Source: Paramylibacter kogurei (GTDB lineage Bacteria; Pseudomonadota; Alphaproteobacteria; Rhodobacterales; Rhodobacteraceae). Taken from it: 64,000 nt of DNA. The stretch is from contig NZ_MDGM01000003.1 in NCBI RefSeq assembly GCF_002742285.1, positions 1-64,000 on the forward strand, in the 5' to 3' direction. The notes beneath the pieces are model-generated. The model was not told the DNA's origin and did no database searches. It saw nothing but the letters and a program-made list of their open reading frames with translations. Within the stretch, counting starts at the first letter, position 1. Each line of letters begins with the position of its first letter. Below, piece after piece: positions 54,318-63,269 of the stretch. Position numbers and translations under genes: made by a program.

Positions 54318-54396
54318 GGATTCGAACCCTCGAGACAGCTACAAACCGCCTACTCCCTTAGCAGGGGAGCGCCTTCGACCACTCGGCCACGTCTCC
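54304..54396 (-). tRNA. tRNA-Ser (anticodon GCU)
   Basis: 93 nt including an encoded CCA. The acceptor stem GGAGACG (5') pairs with CGTCTCC (3'), followed by discriminator G and CCA. The anticodon stem CTCCC/GGGAG holds the loop CTGCTAA with anticodon GCT. A long variable arm, as in serine tRNAs, precedes the T arm GAGGGTTCGAATCCCTTC. Its last 14 bases are repeated exactly at 10723-10736. Confidence 0.95.
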
Positions 54397-54502
54397 GCTG
54401 GTGGGTTTATCGGCCTGTGTGTGGGAAAACAAGGGCAAAATCGAGGGGTGTCAAAAAACTTTGACGCGCAGTTGGCCTTGAAAATTTCATCGCAAAAAAT
54501 AA

Positions 54503-54533
54503 AAAACGGCGCAGAAGGTTCCTACGCCGTTTT
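54503..54533 (-). terminator. Rho-independent terminator of xsc
   Basis: Read on the minus strand, AAAACGGCG and CGCCGTTTT form a 9-bp stem with a 13-base loop, followed by a long T-rich run (TTATTTTTT). It lies 26 bases after the xsc stop. Confidence 0.88.
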
Positions 54534-54558
54534 CCAAATTTAATATACTGGCAACAAA

Positions 54559-56328
54559 CTATTTTTGCGGCCGCATATCTGCAGCATCGATGCCAGCCAC
54601 AACAACCGGCGCTTTCATCGCATCGCGACGGAATGGTTCACCAAGCTCTTTATTCAATAGCACTTCGATAAATGTGGTTTTACCTGCCTTTTGATCTTTG
54701 ATGGCTTGATCCAATTTATCCGTTAGATCATCCATTGATGATGCCTGCACACCAACCAATCCGCATGCCTGAGCGATGGCGGCATATGACACGCTTTCGT
54801 CCAGCTCGGTACCAACGAAGTTATCTGCGTACCACAAGGTCGTGTTGCGTTTTTCCGCGCCCCATTGATAATTGCGGAAAATGACCATGGTGATTGCAGG
54901 CCAATCACCGCGACCCACGGCCGTCATTTCATTCATTGAAATGCCAAATGCGCCATCGCCTGCGAACCCAACAACGGGCGTATCTGGGCAAGCAATTTTT
55001 GCACCCGCAATAGCAGGAAATCCATATCCACAAGGGCCAAACAATCCTGGGGCCAGATATTTACGCCCTTCTTCGAATGAAGGATAGGCATTACCGATCG
55101 CACAGTTGTTGCCAATGTCGGATGAAATGATCGCATCCTTTGGCAGCGCTTTTTGGATTGCACGCCACGCCATGCGCGGGGACATGTGATCAGGTTTATC
55201 GGCGCGCGCGCGCTCGTTCCATGTGGTGCCTGGATCATCGTCTTCGTGATCCATTGATGTCAGCTCTTGCGCCCAGGCTGATTTCGTTTTTGCAATTGTT
55301 GCTTTGCGCTCATCGCGCCCTGCGTCGCCGGCATCATCCGAAAGCTGTGCCAAGATATCTTGGGCAACCTTTTTCGCATCACCAACAATACCAACTGTGA
55401 CGGGTTTGGTCAGGCCAATGCGATCAGGATTCAAATCAACCTGAATGATTTTCGCCTTTGTTGGCCAGTAATCAATCCCATAACCCGGCAGCGTTGAAAA
55501 CGGGTTCAAACGTGTGCCCAGCGCCAAAACAACATCAGCCTGTGAAATCAATTCCATACCCGCCTTTGAACCATTGTAACCCAATGGCCCTGCGAACAAC
55601 GGGTGTGAGCCTGGGAACGCATCATTGTGTTGATAACCACAACATACCGGCGCATCGAGCCGTTCTGCCAATGCCATTGAATCAGGAATAGCACCAGCCA
55701 ACACAACCCCCGCCCCATTTAGGATCACAGGGTTTTTAGCACCAGAGAGCAAATTTGCCGCTTCGGCCACTGCCGCAGCACCCCCAGCAGGGCGTTCAAA
55801 TTCAACGATAGCAGGTAGATCAATATCGATAACTTGCGTCCAATAATCACGTGGCACGTTAATTTGCGCGGGTGCGGATGCACGTTTCGCTTGCAAGATC
55901 ACACGGTTCAACACCTCTGCGATACGTGTTGGATCGCGCACTTCTTCTTGATAGGCAACCATGTCTTCGAACAGTTTCATTTGCTCGACCTCTTGGAAAC
56001 CACCTTGCCCGATCGTTTTATTCGCTGCTTGCGGTGTGACCAACAACAATGGGGTGTGGTTCCAATATGCGGTTTTCACGGGTGTCACAAAATTGGTGAT
56101 ACCTGGGCCGTTTTGCGCAACCATCATCGACATTTTGCCAGATGCGCGCGTGTAACCATCCGCCATCATGCCGCCGTTACATTCATGCGCCACATCCCAA
56201 AATTTAATCCCTGCCTTTGGGAACAAATCCGAAATTGGCATCATTGCAGAACCAATAATCCCAAAAGCATTATCGATGCCGTGCATTTGCAGAACCTTAA
56301 CAAAGGCTTCTTCTGTGGTCATTTTCAT
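54559..56328 (-). CDS. xsc: Sulfoacetaldehyde acetyltransferase
   Basis: 589 residues from ATG 56328, chosen for the AAGGGAG site upstream; the frame goes on to 56349. A ThDP-dependent enzyme: TTEEAFVKVLQMHGI and the catalytic glutamate in AHECNGGMMADGY near the N-terminus; the cofactor motif GDGAFGISMNEMTAV...NYQWGAEKRN near the C-terminus. The sequence matches Xsc, which turns sulfoacetaldehyde and phosphate into acetyl phosphate and sulfite at the end of taurine and other C2-sulfonate degradation. Partners such as pta, tauA or tpa are not in the window. It lies just outside the island, on the core side of tRNA-Ser. Confidence 0.9.
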   Translation of the reverse strand: MKMTTEEAFVKVLQMHGIDNAFGIIGSAMMPISDLFPKAGIKFWDVAHECNGGMMADGYTRASGKMSMMVAQNGPGITNFVTPVKTAYWNHTPLLLVTPQAANKTIGQGGFQEVEQMKLFEDMVAYQEEVRDPTRIAEVLNRVILQAKRASAPAQINVPRDYWTQVIDIDLPAIVEFERPAGGAAAVAEAANLLSGAKNPVILNGAGVVLAGAIPDSMALAERLDAPVCCGYQHNDAFPGSHPLFAGPLGYNGSKAGMELISQADVVLALGTRLNPFSTLPGYGIDYWPTKAKIIQVDLNPDRIGLTKPVTVGIVGDAKKVAQDILAQLSDDAGDAGRDERKATIAKTKSAWAQELTSMDHEDDDPGTTWNERARADKPDHMSPRMAWRAIQKALPKDAIISSDIGNNCAIGNAYPSFEEGRKYLAPGLFGPCGYGFPAIAGAKIACPDTPVVGFAGDGAFGISMNEMTAVGRGDWPAITMVIFRNYQWGAEKRNTTLWYADNFVGTELDESVSYAAIAQACGLVGVQASSMDDLTDKLDQAIKDQKAGKTTFIEVLLNKELGEPFRRDAMKAPVVVAGIDAADMRPQK

Positions 56329-56449
56329 GTGGCGACTCCCTTTGGCCATGAATAGCGTTGCGCATAGATAATCGCGCAGATGGCACGGCGTCTAGCGCGA
56401 CGTGCATCGTTTCAATTTGTCGAAGACAGATTTTGGAAATGTGAACGGG

Positions 56450-57328
56450 CTACTGGGCGAACATTGCGCGAGAATATCCTTGGACATATAATAACCCCGT
56501 CAGATCCGCGAAATTGAGGCGCGTGTTGCATTGTGCAGCAACGGCAGGCTTTGCATGAAGTGCCACACCGCGCCCTGCCAATTTCAACATGCCCAAATCA
56601 TTGGCACCATCGCCCACGGCGATCACATCATCTGGAGTTAATCCAAGGCGTTTGGTGATATCATTTAACGCATCCACCTTTGCCTCGCGCCCTAATATTG
56701 GCGTCCCCGTTTCACCCGTCAACTTGCCATCCTTTTGGATCAGCGTATTCGCACGGTTTTCATCAAAGCCAAGCGTTTGTGCAACCGCAGATGTGAAATC
56801 GGTAAACCCACCTGATACCAGCGCGGCATACCCCCCATTGGCACGCATGGTTGCGAGCAATTCATGCCCACCGGATGTCAATGTAATGCGTTCCTTCAAA
56901 ACCTGTTGAATGACCGTTGCATCCAAACCCTTGAGCAATCCAACACGTTCACGAAGCGCATCTTCGAAATCCAATTCGCCGTTCATTGCGCGGGCAGTTA
57001 TTTCAACCACCCGTTCACCGACGCCCGCAACATCGGCGAGTTCATCGATACATTCCTGTTCGATCATGGTGCTGTCCATATCCGCCAACAAAACCTTTTT
57101 GCGCCGTCCTGTTGCTGGTTGGATCACCAGATCGGCGCGATTGCTCTGCGCCAATTCCCAAGCATCATCAAAATCATCTGGTTCTGCGTTCAATGGGATA
57201 TCGGCGGCAATACCAGCGGCCAACCATTCAAAGTGTTCGCCACCCAATGCATGCGCAATATCTGCGGCGATTCCACCCGTTAGATGTTTATCCTCTGGAT
57301 GAGCGATCAGCGTGGCAACAAACGTCAT
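56450..57328 (-). CDS. serB: Phosphoserine phosphatase
   Basis: 292 residues. The HAD core starts at about residue 78 with VLLADMDSTMIEQE (nucleophile and acid aspartates), then LVSGGFTDF (second motif) and AVGDGANDLGML (metal aspartates), with a lysine in the third motif region; the N-terminal 75 residues form the ACT-like part seen in this SerB type. It catalyses the last step of serine synthesis. Divergent from serC-serA, so the whole pathway sits within 4 kb. Confidence 0.93.
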   Translation of the reverse strand: MTFVATLIAHPEDKHLTGGIAADIAHALGGEHFEWLAAGIAADIPLNAEPDDFDDAWELAQSNRADLVIQPATGRRKKVLLADMDSTMIEQECIDELADVAGVGERVVEITARAMNGELDFEDALRERVGLLKGLDATVIQQVLKERITLTSGGHELLATMRANGGYAALVSGGFTDFTSAVAQTLGFDENRANTLIQKDGKLTGETGTPILGREAKVDALNDITKRLGLTPDDVIAVGDGANDLGMLKLAGRGVALHAKPAVAAQCNTRLNFADLTGLLYVQGYSRAMFAQ

Positions 57329-57404
57329 TTAAATTTCCTATCGTAAACATGATGCACAGAATTCAGCATTGTTATGCGGAATTTTCAGCAAAACGCCAGA
57401 GTTG

Positions 57405-57490
57405 ATGATTGCATAGCGGCAGTTTTCCCCATATTTCCGACAGCGGGACACCCTTCCCCAACGAAGGGCATTTTATCTGTAAGGATACAC
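57405..57490 (+). ncRNA. serC leader-like RNA element
   Basis: The leader ahead of serC contains GCGGGACACCCTTCCCCAAC and GAAGGGC, in which CCCTT and AAGGG form a hairpin shortly before the ribosome site AAGGA. From memory this matches the conserved serC motif found upstream of serC in alphaproteobacteria, thought to regulate translation of serC-serA. Ligand and exact limits are unknown. Confidence 0.6.
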
Positions 57491-57493
57491 ATA

Positions 57494-58654
57494 ATGACAA
57501 ATACAAAACCGGACATCCGTCCGAACAATCCCCAATTTTCTTCTGGTCCATGCACCAAACCGTCCACTTGGACCTTGGATGCGCTATCTGATGCGGCACT
57601 TGGCCGATCACATCGCGCCGCCGTTGGCAAAGACAAATTGTTAGCCGCCATCGAAACCACACGCGAAGTATTAAACATTCCTACCGATTATAAAATCGGT
57701 ATCGTTCCTGCATCTGATACAGGTGCGGTTGAAATGGCGATGTGGAACCTGTTGGGTGCGCGCGGTGTTGATATGCTATCATGGGAAAGCTTTGGTTCTG
57801 GTTGGGTTACAGATGTTGTAAAACAGCTTAAACTCGACAATGTGAACCATCTGCATGCGGATTACGGTCAACTTCCCGATCTAAACACCATCAATTTTGA
57901 CAATGATGTTGTATTCACATGGAACGGCACAACATCAGGTGTGCGTGTGCCAAACGGTGATTTCATACCAGCCAATCGTGATGGCCTTACAATCTGCGAT
58001 GCAACCTCCGCTGCATTCGCCCAAGAATTGCCTTGGGATAAATTGGACGTAACAACTTTTAGCTGGCAAAAGGTTCTGGGCGGCGAAGCGGCGCATGGAA
58101 TGATTATCCTGTCTCCACGCGCAGTTGTACGTCTGGAAACATATGCGCCCGCTTGGCCATTGCCAAAAATTTTCCGCCTGACCAAAGCTGGTAAATTGAT
58201 CGATGGTATTTTCAAAGGTGCCACAATCAACACGCCATCAATGCTGGCGGTAGAGGATTATTTATTCGCACTTGATTGGGCAAAATCCATTGGTGGTAAC
58301 GCTGGCCTGATCAAACGCGCGGATGCGAATTTGCAAGTGCTTGCCGATTTCGTCGCCAAAAATGATTGGATTGATTTTTTGGCAGATGATGCAGACACGG
58401 TTTCAAACACGTCTGTTTGTTTGAAAATCACCGATCCACGCGTTGCTGCGTTGGACGCTGATGCACAGGCCGCATTTGCCAAAGGTTTGGCAAAACTTTT
58501 GGAAACCGAAGGTGTTGCATATGACATTGGTTCATACCGCGATGCGCCGGCTGGTTTGCGTATCTGGACAGGTGGCACCGTGGAAAATTCCGATCTTGTC
58601 GCGCTGACACCTTGGTTGAACTGGGCGTTTGAAACGCAAATCGCAACTCTTTAA
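57494..58654 (+). CDS. serC: Phosphoserine aminotransferase
   Basis: 386 residues from ATG 57494, 9 bases after AAGGA; an open frame continues upstream to 57374 but through the RNA leader. PLP-dependent class V aminotransferase: [38 protein letters not shown] and the PLP lysine in [15 protein letters not shown]. This is the longer SerC form of alphaproteobacteria. It converts 3-phosphohydroxypyruvate and glutamate into phosphoserine. Followed after 56 bases by serA. Confidence 0.94.
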   Translation: MTNTKPDIRPNNPQFSSGPCTKPSTWTLDALSDAALGRSHRAAVGKDKLLAAIETTREVLNIPTDYKIGIVPASDTGAVEMAMWNLLGARGVDMLSWESFGSGWVTDVVKQLKLDNVNHLHADYGQLPDLNTINFDNDVVFTWNGTTSGVRVPNGDFIPANRDGLTICDATSAAFAQELPWDKLDVTTFSWQKVLGGEAAHGMIILSPRAVVRLETYAPAWPLPKIFRLTKAGKLIDGIFKGATINTPSMLAVEDYLFALDWAKSIGGNAGLIKRADANLQVLADFVAKNDWIDFLADDADTVSNTSVCLKITDPRVAALDADAQAAFAKGLAKLLETEGVAYDIGSYRDAPAGLRIWTGGTVENSDLVALTPWLNWAFETQIATL

Positions 58655-58710
58655 TTCTTTTGCTGGCCGAATTGGCCAGCTTCCCGATATATCATTCAAA
58701 GGAGGCTGAA

Positions 58711-60300
58711 ATGCCTAAAGTACTCGTATCTGACAAACTGTCTGAAACCGCCGTTCAAATTTTCCGTGACAATGGAATCGAAGTTGATTTCGAACCGGCA
58801 CTGGGCAAAGACAAAGACGCCCTCTTGGCCAAAATCGGCGAATATGATGGTCTTGCCATTCGTTCCGCAACCAAAGTAACCGACAAATTATTGGCCGCTG
58901 CAACAAACCTAAAGGTCATTGGTCGCGCTGGTATTGGTGTGGACAATGTTGATTTGAAAGCTGCATCGCAAAAAGGTGTGATCGTGATGAACACGCCATT
59001 TGGTAACATGATCACAACCGCAGAACACGCCATCGCGATGATGTTCGCCGTTGCACGTCAAATCCCAGAAGCATCCGCATCAACACATGCTGGTAAATGG
59101 GAAAAGTCTAAATTTATGGGTGTTGAGCTGACCAATAAAACCTTGGGTCTTGTTGGTGCGGGTAACATTGGTTCAATCGTTGCATCACGTGCGCTTGGCC
59201 TCAAGATGAAAGTCTTGGCATATGATCCGTTTTTGTCAGAAGATCGCGCCAAAGAAATGGGCGTGACCAAGGTTGAATTGGATGAATTGCTGGGCAAGGC
59301 GGATTTTATCACGCTACACGTTCCAAAAACCGAACAAACCGCAAATATGATCACCGCCGAAGCGATCGCAAAAATGAAACCAGGTGTGCGCATCATTAAC
59401 TGTGCGCGTGGTGGTTTGGTTGACGAGGACGCCTTGGCAGAAGCGTTGAAATCAGGCCACGTTGCTGGCGCTGCGTTTGACGTGTTTGCCGTTGAACCCG
59501 CAACCGAAAGCCCATTGTTCAACCTGCCAAACGTTGTAGTCACGCCGCATTTGGGTGCCGCCACAACAGAGGCACAGGAAAACGTGGCCTTGCAAGTCGC
59601 CGAACAGATCAGCGATTATTTGAACAATGGCGCAGTGACCAATGCGATAAACATGCCATCAATCACTGCGGAAGAGGCACCAATCTTGGGCCCATTCGTG
59701 AAATTGGCAAGCCATCTTGGTGCATTCGTTGGTCAAATGACAACCGATCCAATTGAATCCATCAACATCACCTATGATGGTAAAGTTGCAGAGATGAACA
59801 CCAAGGCGCTTGGCTCTGCTGCAATCGCCGGTGTGATGAGCGCACAAAACCCAGATGTGAACATGGTGTCCGCACCCGTGATCGCAGCTGATCGCGGCAT
59901 TCAGGTGTCATCCACCACACAAGAAAAATCTGGTGTTTTTGACAGCTATATCAAACTGACCGTGAAAACCGCAGATCGCGAGCGTTCAATCGCGGGTACT
60001 GTGTTCAGCGACGGCAAACCACGTTTCATTCAGATCAAAGGCATCAATATCGACGCCGAAGTTGGTTCGCACATGCTTTACACAACCAACAAAGACGTAC
60101 CGGGCATCATCGGGACATTGGGTCAAACAATGGGTGAAAATGGGGTGAATATCGCAAACTTTACTCTTGGCCGTTCAAACGTTGGCGAAGATGCCATTGC
60201 GTTGCTTTATTTGGACGAAGCACCAAATGAAACAGCCTTGGCCAAGTTAAAGGCAACTGGTCTATTCCAATCCATCAGCCCGCTGAAATTCGATATCTAA
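58711..60300 (+). CDS. serA: D-3-phosphoglycerate dehydrogenase
   Basis: 529 residues from ATG 58711 with a strong AAAGGAGG site. The long SerA type: catalytic domain split around the NAD fold (GLVGAGNIGSIVASRA), catalytic Arg in NCARGGLVDEDAL, Glu in FAVEPATESPLF and His in TPHLGAATTEA; then an intervening domain (about 330-450) and a C-terminal ACT domain (about 455-529) with VPGIIGTLGQ and GVNIANFTLGR, the usual place for serine feedback inhibition. Co-transcribed with serC and ended by a strong terminator. Confidence 0.95.
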   Translation: MPKVLVSDKLSETAVQIFRDNGIEVDFEPALGKDKDALLAKIGEYDGLAIRSATKVTDKLLAAATNLKVIGRAGIGVDNVDLKAASQKGVIVMNTPFGNMITTAEHAIAMMFAVARQIPEASASTHAGKWEKSKFMGVELTNKTLGLVGAGNIGSIVASRALGLKMKVLAYDPFLSEDRAKEMGVTKVELDELLGKADFITLHVPKTEQTANMITAEAIAKMKPGVRIINCARGGLVDEDALAEALKSGHVAGAAFDVFAVEPATESPLFNLPNVVVTPHLGAATTEAQENVALQVAEQISDYLNNGAVTNAINMPSITAEEAPILGPFVKLASHLGAFVGQMTTDPIESINITYDGKVAEMNTKALGSAAIAGVMSAQNPDVNMVSAPVIAADRGIQVSSTTQEKSGVFDSYIKLTVKTADRERSIAGTVFSDGKPRFIQIKGINIDAEVGSHMLYTTNKDVPGIIGTLGQTMGENGVNIANFTLGRSNVGEDAIALLYLDEAPNETALAKLKATGLFQSISPLKFDI

Positions 60301-60319
60301 ACGATACATATAAATAAAC

Positions 60320-60346
60320 AAAAGGCAGCCAATTGGCTGCCTTTTT
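60320..60346 (+). terminator. Rho-independent terminator of serCA
   Basis: AAAAGGCAGCCAATTGGCTG with the closing CC and TTTTT: a perfect 9-bp palindromic stem (60324-60341) flanked by A and T runs, so it works in both directions between convergent serA and the HAD gene. Confidence 0.92.
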
Positions 60347-60367
60347 CGTTTCTTACAATTTATTGAA

Positions 60368-61024
60368 TTATTCAGAAACACCCATAAGTTCAAACGCGAT
60401 TTCGGGAATTTCTTCTGGATGGCCTGCCAGCATATCAGCCTCTGCCATATGCAATTCGCCCTCTTCACCGTAACCCCACAATGCGCCGATTACAGGTATG
60501 TCATTGTTTTTTGCACCAAACACATCGTGGCGCCGATCGCCAACCATGACACAACGCGCAGGATCTGCACCGGTTTCATCCAGCGCATATTGCAATAGTT
60601 GCGTTTTATCGGACATCGACCCGTCAAGCTCTGATCCAAACAAACGTTCGATATGTGCGTGAATTCCAAAATGTTCGATGATCTCTTGGGCAAACACATG
60701 TGGTTTGGATGTCGCCATATGAATGGTCACATCAACGCGGTGCAGCGCATCAAACATTTCGCCAATGCCATCATAAGGTTCCGCATCATACATGCCATCG
60801 GCGGTATATTTTTCGCGGTATAATTCCATCGCATGGCCAACATTGCCACCTTCACCCAGCAACAAATGGAAACTTTCGTGTAATGGCGGGCCGATGCACC
60901 ATTCCAGTTCATCGGCTGTTGGTACCTCAGCACCGACTTCGGTCAGGGCGTATTGGATGGAACTGGTAATCCCAACCTTGGGATCAATCAACGTGCCGTC
61001 CAAATCAAAGAACATTGTGAACAT
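60368..61024 (-). CDS. HAD phosphatase, phosphoglycolate phosphatase-like
   Basis: 218 residues. FFDLDGTLIDPKVGI supplies the two catalytic aspartates, MATSKPH the second motif, and MVGDRRHDVFGAKNN the metal-binding acids. A helical cap lies at about 15-85. The family includes Gph and pyrophosphatase-like enzymes; the substrate is not defined. The gene lies convergent to serA and 24 bases after the next upstream gene. Confidence 0.83.
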   Translation of the reverse strand: MFTMFFDLDGTLIDPKVGITSSIQYALTEVGAEVPTADELEWCIGPPLHESFHLLLGEGGNVGHAMELYREKYTADGMYDAEPYDGIGEMFDALHRVDVTIHMATSKPHVFAQEIIEHFGIHAHIERLFGSELDGSMSDKTQLLQYALDETGADPARCVMVGDRRHDVFGAKNNDIPVIGALWGYGEEGELHMAEADMLAGHPEEIPEIAFELMGVSE

Positions 61025-61048
61025 GTCATTTCCTCTGCCCGTGGGCGA

Positions 61049-61414
61049 TCAGTGGGTCACGGTATCCATGGACTGACCTTCAAAAAATGGGGTCAGTTGA
61101 TAAACAACAACCGAATTTTGATCCAATGCCTGTTGCATCAATTCGCGTTCTTCGTCGTTAATATCGTGCCCCATTTCAAGGCGTTCATCCAATGTGCCAT
61201 AACCCGTCACATCAAGTGGTGCCAGATCTGCCTGTTTCAAAACAGCCACGGTTTCACGTACAGCCTCTGCTTCGTCCACACCAGAGGCAAAGCACATCAA
61301 CGCACCGCCCGTCGCGCCCTTGGGCAGGCCATCGTTTTCGTTGCGCCCAACCTCAACCAGCAAGGTAAAAACCAGTTGGGGGCGTTTCGCTTTTTTGGGT
61401 TTTTTATCTGTCAT
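61049..61414 (-). CDS. Conserved hypothetical protein
   Basis: 121 residues from ATG 61414 (MTDKKPKKAKRPQLVF); an in-frame ATG at 61432 is less likely. No signal peptide or membrane helix. A lysine-rich start is followed by an alpha/beta part with GALMCFASGVDEAEAVRET and a C-terminal FEGQSM. Family not recognised. It lies between the HAD phosphatase and the thioredoxin gene on the same strand. Confidence 0.75.
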   Translation of the reverse strand: MTDKKPKKAKRPQLVFTLLVEVGRNENDGLPKGATGGALMCFASGVDEAEAVRETVAVLKQADLAPLDVTGYGTLDERLEMGHDINDEERELMQQALDQNSVVVYQLTPFFEGQSMDTVTH

Positions 61415-61453
61415 ATTGCTCGGTATAGCCAAGCAATCAAACAGTGTGAAGTG

Positions 61454-61867
61454 CTATGATGTTGCGGCGGCTAATCCTGCATCCATCAAAGCCTTGATCA
61501 TACGATGCGATGCAGCGGCAACCACGCGGCCAAGTTCATCATCACCCTTCAATACGATCAATGTTGAACGACGCGGAATACCACGATCCGTGGAAACAGG
61601 GGCATTTGCAAATTGATCATAATCCACCCGCACAAACATAATGTGTTTATCATATTCGGGGTTTTCCGAGCGAATACGTTCAATCATTCGCTCTTGGGCG
61701 GCACAGGTTGAACACCAATCTGTCGCATAATCCACGAATACGGTTTTTCCGTCCGCCAATGCCTGTTTTATCAATCCATCTTGATAGGCAATAAACTCGC
61801 TGGCGAACCCCGCCAAAGGTAGTGCTGTTACGGCGGCAGTTGTCACAAGAAAATGTCGGCGATTCAT
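61454..61867 (-). CDS. Exported thioredoxin-family protein
   Basis: 137 residues. The N-terminus MNRRHFLVTTAAVTALPLAG has twin arginines before a hydrophobic stretch, a likely Tat or Sec signal. The redox site is WCSTC (about 52-56), with the cis-proline region near GIPRRSTL. It lies 18 bases after a ccdA-type gene on the same strand, whose product passes electrons across the membrane, so it is probably the periplasmic reductant fed by that protein. Confidence 0.87.
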   Translation of the reverse strand: MNRRHFLVTTAAVTALPLAGFASEFIAYQDGLIKQALADGKTVFVDYATDWCSTCAAQERMIERIRSENPEYDKHIMFVRVDYDQFANAPVSTDRGIPRRSTLIVLKGDDELGRVVAAASHRMIKALMDAGLAAATS

Positions 61868-61885
61868 GATAATCCCTTTCGGTGG

Positions 61886-62599
61886 TTATAGAGCAATAGA
61901 TAAATCCTGGAGCCAATATGGCAAGACATTGAGCGCCCAACGCTCAATAATGTGATGAATTTTGAAAAATAACATCAGGCCAACAAGGATGAAAACCACA
62001 CCCAAAATCGGTTTGGATTTTTCGGCCAGTCCGCGCAATGATTGCGCACGCTTGCGCATCAGGTTTTGCCCACCAATGCCAATTCCAATGATTAATGTTG
62101 AAACACCCAAGGCGAAAAACACCATTATCAAAAAGGCCCAAAATAGGCTCTCACCTTGGCTGGCCAGCGCAATTGCCCCACCAAGCGTTGGCCCGATACA
62201 AGGTGACCAAACCGCACCCAGCAACAAGCCCCCGATAAACTGTCCACGCAATCCAGCGCTCCCAACAGTGTCAATCGCATGATCCGCACCAGTGGAAACA
62301 CCCGCCATGGCGCGTTCAAATCGTAAATTCAATGCAGGGGTTAAAATTATCAAACCAAACAAGACCATCATCACGGCGCCAATTTGCGCCAAACGATCTG
62401 GTGTTAATCCAACGCTACGCCCAAGGGTTGCGACAAACATTCCAAACCCGACAAACGCAAGCGACATGCCAAGGGCAAGCGCAAGCGGCCCACGCTTGTC
62501 CGCATTCAATGCCGTCGCCAAAACAATGGGAAGCACGGGCAAAACACATGGGTTAATCAGGGTGAGCATCCCTGCGATGTATGCGAAAATCAATTCCAT
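61886..62599 (-). CDS. ccdA: CcdA/DsbD-type membrane electron transporter
   Basis: 237 residues with six membrane helices and the two reactive cysteines in INPCVLPVLP (about 16-25) and WSPCIGPTLGG (about 130-140). It moves reducing equivalents from cytoplasmic thioredoxin to periplasmic thiol proteins, for cytochrome c maturation or protein repair. Partner of the exported thioredoxin that follows. Confidence 0.92.
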   Translation of the reverse strand: MELIFAYIAGMLTLINPCVLPVLPIVLATALNADKRGPLALALGMSLAFVGFGMFVATLGRSVGLTPDRLAQIGAVMMVLFGLIILTPALNLRFERAMAGVSTGADHAIDTVGSAGLRGQFIGGLLLGAVWSPCIGPTLGGAIALASQGESLFWAFLIMVFFALGVSTLIIGIGIGGQNLMRKRAQSLRGLAEKSKPILGVVFILVGLMLFFKIHHIIERWALNVLPYWLQDLSIAL

Positions 62600-62685
62600 A
62601 TCATATGATTACGATTTGCAACGGCGCGAAACAATTAACGATTTTAATTTCTAAAATCACTTGCCCGTCAGCAATGTTTCAAGAA

Positions 62686-63264
62686 TTAGCGCATGCGCCG
62701 CACGGTTGGGGTTGGATCGGTCGGTTTCTTATTTTTGCGCTGCGTTTTATTAATCGATACCCGCAACGCGGTTTTTGCGTTTTTTTCATCCCGAATGGGG
62801 CGTTTTTCAAGTTCAGATTTTGTTGAAATCTTTATCGTGGTTCGGGGTATTTTCGCCGCTCGATTTTTACGATGTTCACGTTGAACTTTTGCCAAAGCTT
62901 GATTGGTTTCGCGATTTTCACGAGACGAAAAAAACCAAGTTAGAAAAAACATAATCGGCAAAATCGGTGTAAATAGTGCGAAAAAGAATGGGGCAAATAC
63001 GCCTTTGGTTCGATATTGTTTTGTCACTGTGGCCAAAACCATCCAGAGTGCGAATGGAACAAAAAATAACAACCCCATGGAGGCCATTGCAATCACTTCT
63101 GATTGTTGGCCAGACCCAACAGCAATCAGCGCAACAGGTGCCACCAACACCATTACCAAAGTAACGAGCCGAGAAATAAATTCACCGTTCGTTATAACGC
63201 CAAATGGCGACATCCATTCAAGGAGGCCGCCACCGTTAATATTTGATTGGTTTTTATCTTGCAT
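62686..63264 (-). CDS. Conserved hypothetical membrane protein
   Basis: 192 residues from ATG 63264. Three hydrophobic segments (about 30-50, 57-78 and 90-112) are followed by a strongly basic, Lys/Arg-rich cytoplasmic tail of about 75 residues (ending TPTVRRMR). Family not recognised. It lies 5 bases after dapD on the same strand and is probably co-transcribed with it. Confidence 0.7.
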   Translation of the reverse strand: MQDKNQSNINGGGLLEWMSPFGVITNGEFISRLVTLVMVLVAPVALIAVGSGQQSEVIAMASMGLLFFVPFALWMVLATVTKQYRTKGVFAPFFFALFTPILPIMFFLTWFFSSRENRETNQALAKVQREHRKNRAAKIPRTTIKISTKSELEKRPIRDEKNAKTALRVSINKTQRKNKKPTDPTPTVRRMR

Positions 63265-63269
63265 CAAGA

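Noticed and set aside
54289-54543. 84-codon plus-strand frame beside tRNA-Ser
   Set aside because: It is the antisense of the tRNA gene and the xsc terminator, a frequent false call at tRNAs.
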